6,161 nucleotides of DNA, taken from positions 1 to 6,161 of the forward strand of contig QNBQ01000114.1 in NCBI GenBank assembly GCA_003645735.1, written 5' to 3'. The translations under genes were made by a program, and so were the position numbers. This document shows, one piece after another, positions 4,422 to 6,161 of the stretch (its first letter is position 1; each line of letters starts with the position of its first letter). The notes under the pieces are model-generated. The model did no database searches and was not told the DNA's origin. It saw only the letters and a list, made by a program, of their open reading frames with translations. This DNA is from Candidatus Poribacteria bacterium. Lineage in GTDB: Bacteria > Poribacteria > WGA-4E > B28-G17.

Positions 4422-5492
4422 TCACTTAGCCTCCTCCATCAACCCCAGTTTACCGATGAGCTCCAGAGCCTTTTGAAGATATTCGCTTGTTTGATACACA
4501 TCATTGACAGACCAAAATCGAAGTGATTTACGGAAATCTTCTGGTAATCCTTCAGATTCCTGACGGATTTTCTCGAGCGTAGCCTCATCCGAGACAGCGA
4601 TGACCTTCCGAACGTGGGGTAAGCTGTAGGCTTTTAGAAGGTTAAGAAAGAGGCTATCGATGGAACCTGACCGGTGAACTTCAAACACATAAGCTACAGC
4701 CCCTAAGTTGGCTATCCTAGCTTTCCAAATGACGTCTACCCTCGCACCATGCGCTATCTTCTCCTCCGTATTCACGTCAAAACCTAGATTTTCCCCAATC
4801 TGAGCGATCAGATCCCTTATCTCATTGTGGTCAAAATCAGAGGGAGGAGGAAGTGAAATTGCTTGGGACACTTTAAATAGGAAGAAGTCCACAAAGAGCA
4901 GATCCGCTTCAACTCCTATCTCTTCTAACTCCTGTCTCAACTCCTGCTCCAGCTCGCTCTTAATAGCCTGAAGAAGCTCATTAAACCTCTTATATTCCTC
5001 TGTCGAGAGCTGATATTTCCTAGGATTCACCACATCTACATCCAACTTCATCAAAGCACGTCGAGCCTGTTTATTCCATATACCGCATCTGTCAGGGTGA
5101 ATGTAGCAAAGGATCTCCGTGACGGAGGATGGCCCGAATCCTTTGATCTTGCTTAAGAATCGCGAGTAGGCTTCTTCAGGATCATCGCTGTAAAGCAAAT
5201 CCTTGAAAGCCTCTTGGAGCTTTTCAAGTCCGTTGATCTCCACTATTTGGCTAGCAAGGTACTGCTTATTACTCCACATAGCATTAGCCCATAGTCTCTT
5301 CACCACCTCCTCAATATCGGATTCCGAGAGACCTTCCAACCGTTCACGTAGCTCTCTTTGAAAGAATCTTCGATGCTCCTCTCTTTCTTCCTGATCATGC
5401 TGGAAATCCTTGGTCTTAAGGTATTCTCGGAAGCTTTTCACATACTCTCGGATGATAGCTCTTTGAGCTTCCGTTAACATCACCCCTTCCAT
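4422..5492 (-). CDS. Putative HhH plus PD-(D/E)XK-like nuclease, function unknown
   Basis: I do not recognise a named family. The 356-residue product has three visible parts. Residues 8-110 are helical and highly charged, including a Glu/Arg-rich stretch at 33-53. Residues 112-150 contain a helix-hairpin-helix-like element (KGFGPSSVTEIL, then HPDRCGIWNKQARRAL), as in DNA glycosylase or DNA-binding folds. After a helical linker (163-192), residues 222-335 read as a PD-(D/E)XK domain: E224 in the first helix, D253 in ARVDVIW, E271-x-H273 in VFEVHRSGSIDSL, a following NLLKAY helix and the strand KVIAVSD. No membrane segment is seen. Start choice is open: TTG 5498, ATG 5492 (GGTGG 7 nt upstream, chosen) or ATG 5480 (AAGGGG just upstream). 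It lies 21 nt after the GH116 stop and may read through from it. Its GC is far below that of its neighbours, suggesting transfer. DNA defence or repair is inferred from the domains only. Confidence 0.7.
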   Translation of the reverse strand: MEGVMLTEAQRAIIREYVKSFREYLKTKDFQHDQEEREEHRRFFQRELRERLEGLSESDIEEVVKRLWANAMWSNKQYLASQIVEINGLEKLQEAFKDLLYSDDPEEAYSRFLSKIKGFGPSSVTEILCYIHPDRCGIWNKQARRALMKLDVDVVNPRKYQLSTEEYKRFNELLQAIKSELEQELRQELEEIGVEADLLFVDFFLFKVSQAISLPPPSDFDHNEIRDLIAQIGENLGFDVNTEEKIAHGARVDVIWKARIANLGAVAYVFEVHRSGSIDSLFLNLLKAYSLPHVRKVIAVSDEATLEKIRQESEGLPEDFRKSLRFWSVNDVYQTSEYLQKALELIGKLGLMEEAK

Positions 5493-5513
5493 CTTCAAGC
5501 CACCCCCCTTAAT

Positions 5514-6161
5514 TTAACCCAACTCAAACCTTATGAGGAGCGACTCGCCTTCGGTCAGCCTCACTAGCTCGGCGAACCTCACCTCTAAAACCTCCTCGCC
5601 CCTCGGCAGCTTGACGCGCCTCACCTCCCCCTCCAACGCCTCCGTCCCCTTGGCTGCCAGCAGCTCAACGGAGCCGGGGATCTCGCCGACCGCCCATCCG
5701 AAGCCGACCCTCTCAAGCTCAAGCTCGCCGTAAAGCACGCATATCTCGTCCGTTTGATGCCGCCCATCCCCTACCTGTCTGAAAACGCCCCATCCCGATC
5801 CGGTCGACCAGAAACATTTGAAATCGTGCGGCCTGAGCCTTGGGGAAAAGTAGAGCGATCTTTCGGGCGCCGAGTAGGCGTAGCCGGAGAGGGCCAATAG
5901 CACCGACCAGCTCGACATCGCCCTCGCGTAATGATGGCCGCATTCGACCTCGTTCCAGGGGTTGCGCCTCTCCCCGTCGTATCTGTCACGAACCGCCTTG
6001 ACGATCGAAAGCCCCTCCGAAACCATCCCCTCGTATATCAGATGGGCCGCCACCTGATACTCCACCCCCGTCCAGACCTCGTCCGAGTAGGGGAACGGGA
6101 AGGGCGGCCTGCCGCCGCGGGGCCAGGTGCACAGGAGAAGGCCGGCCTCGTCCTGCAGGGC
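5514..6161 (-). CDS. GH116-family glycosidase, C-terminal part (N-terminus beyond window)
   Basis: The visible 215 residues match the end of the (alpha/alpha)6 catalytic domain and tail of glycoside hydrolase family 116, which includes bacterial beta-glucosidases and human GBA2 (non-lysosomal glucosylceramidase). Seen in order from the window edge are LLLCTWPRGGRP (8-19), YSDEVWTGVEYQVAAHL (25-41), AVRDRYDG (56-63), NPWNEVECGHHYARAMSSW (67-85), SLYFSPRL and a GWGVF block. The Glu of WNE (codon 5949-5951) and the Arg of YAR (5922-5924) have the 9-residue spacing of the pair I recall contacting glucose in the Thermoanaerobacterium enzyme (E777/R786). The nucleophile and acid/base residues lie upstream, outside the window. 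The family is usually about 800 residues, so roughly three quarters is missing. A GTG at 6065 is an internal Val in EVWTGVEYQ, not a start. It acts on beta-glucosides or related glycans; exact specificity and secretion cannot be judged here. Confidence 0.9.
   Translation of the reverse strand, partial: ALQDEAGLLLCTWPRGGRPPFPFPYSDEVWTGVEYQVAAHLIYEGMVSEGLSIVKAVRDRYDGERRNPWNEVECGHHYARAMSSWSVLLALSGYAYSAPERSLYFSPRLRPHDFKCFWSTGSGWGVFRQVGDGRHQTDEICVLYGELELERVGFGWAVGEIPGSVELLAAKGTEALEGEVRRVKLPRGEEVLEVRFAELVRLTEGESLLIRFELG

Larger units (their letters stand above)
4217..5513. other. Compositionally distinct (low-GC) insert
   Basis: Hand counts of 60-base lines give 27/60 (4861-4920), 23/60 (4981-5040) and 30/60 (4261-4320) G+C here, against 43/60 in the GH116 gene (5641-5700) and 36/60 in plsC (3661-3720). 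The change falls close to the GH116 stop and the plsC start. No integrase, transposase, terminal repeat or clear target duplication is seen at the edges. Confidence 0.6.

Noticed and set aside
4239..4526. Plus-strand frame of 95 codons across the low-GC intergenic tail
   Set aside because: More than a third overlaps the nuclease gene in antisense, there is no ribosome site, and no motif was seen.
4213..5516. Target-site duplication or terminal repeats around the low-GC cassette
   Set aside because: I compared both edges by eye and found no matching direct or inverted repeat; an exact search might still find one.
5514..6065. A separate 183-residue gene starting at 6065
   Set aside because: The supposed start is a GTG (Val) inside EVWTGVEYQ, and the frame continues upstream through GH116 motifs to the window edge.

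Overview
The window looks like a piece of a high-GC genome from an uncultured bacterium. Genes are tightly packed, TTG starts occur, Shine-Dalgarno sites are strong (GGAGG type), and several sigma70-like promoters have near-perfect TATAAT boxes. A candidate lipoprotein with a fibronectin III domain, a GH116 glycosidase and a lone diaminopentanoate-dehydrogenase homologue would suit an environmental, possibly Poribacteria- or Latescibacteria-like lineage. That placement is a guess from gene content; no marker gene here fixes it.

Left part (1-1796): two divergent transcription units. On the minus strand is the N-terminal part of a short-chain dehydrogenase/reductase (1-643, running off the left edge). 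On the plus strand is a Rossmann dehydrogenase of the DapB/2,4-diaminopentanoate dehydrogenase type (770-1771). Back-to-back promoters lie between them at 674-737. The plus-strand gene ends in a compact hairpin that overlaps the stop codon of the convergent FmdB gene.

Middle part (1789-4216): four minus-strand genes, in transcription order plsC (1-acylglycerol-3-phosphate acyltransferase), an integral-membrane CTP-dependent lipid kinase of the dolichol/phytol/diacylglycerol kinase family, a putative FN3 lipoprotein, and an FmdB-type zinc-ribbon protein. plsC and the kinase overlap by ATGA and probably act together in phosphatidate metabolism. The FmdB gene has its own strong promoter, which overlaps the lipoprotein stop codon and sits inside an inverted repeat.

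Right part (4217-6161): the C-terminal portion of a GH116 beta-glucosidase/glucosylceramidase (5514-6161, running off the right edge), followed after about 21 nt by the most unusual gene, a 356-residue protein of unknown function (4422-5492). It has a charged helical N-terminus, a helix-hairpin-helix-like centre and a C-terminal domain that reads as a PD-(D/E)XK nuclease with an E-x-H variant active site. Hand counts of sample lines give 38-45% GC in this gene against 60-72% in its neighbours. With the odd 205-bp tail after it (possible remnant reading frames), it looks like a transferred accessory cassette, perhaps DNA defence or repair. It is the best candidate for something undescribed here.

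No tRNA, rRNA, CRISPR array or recognisable insertion sequence was seen. There is no gene-free stretch above 300 bases; the longest is 4217-4421.
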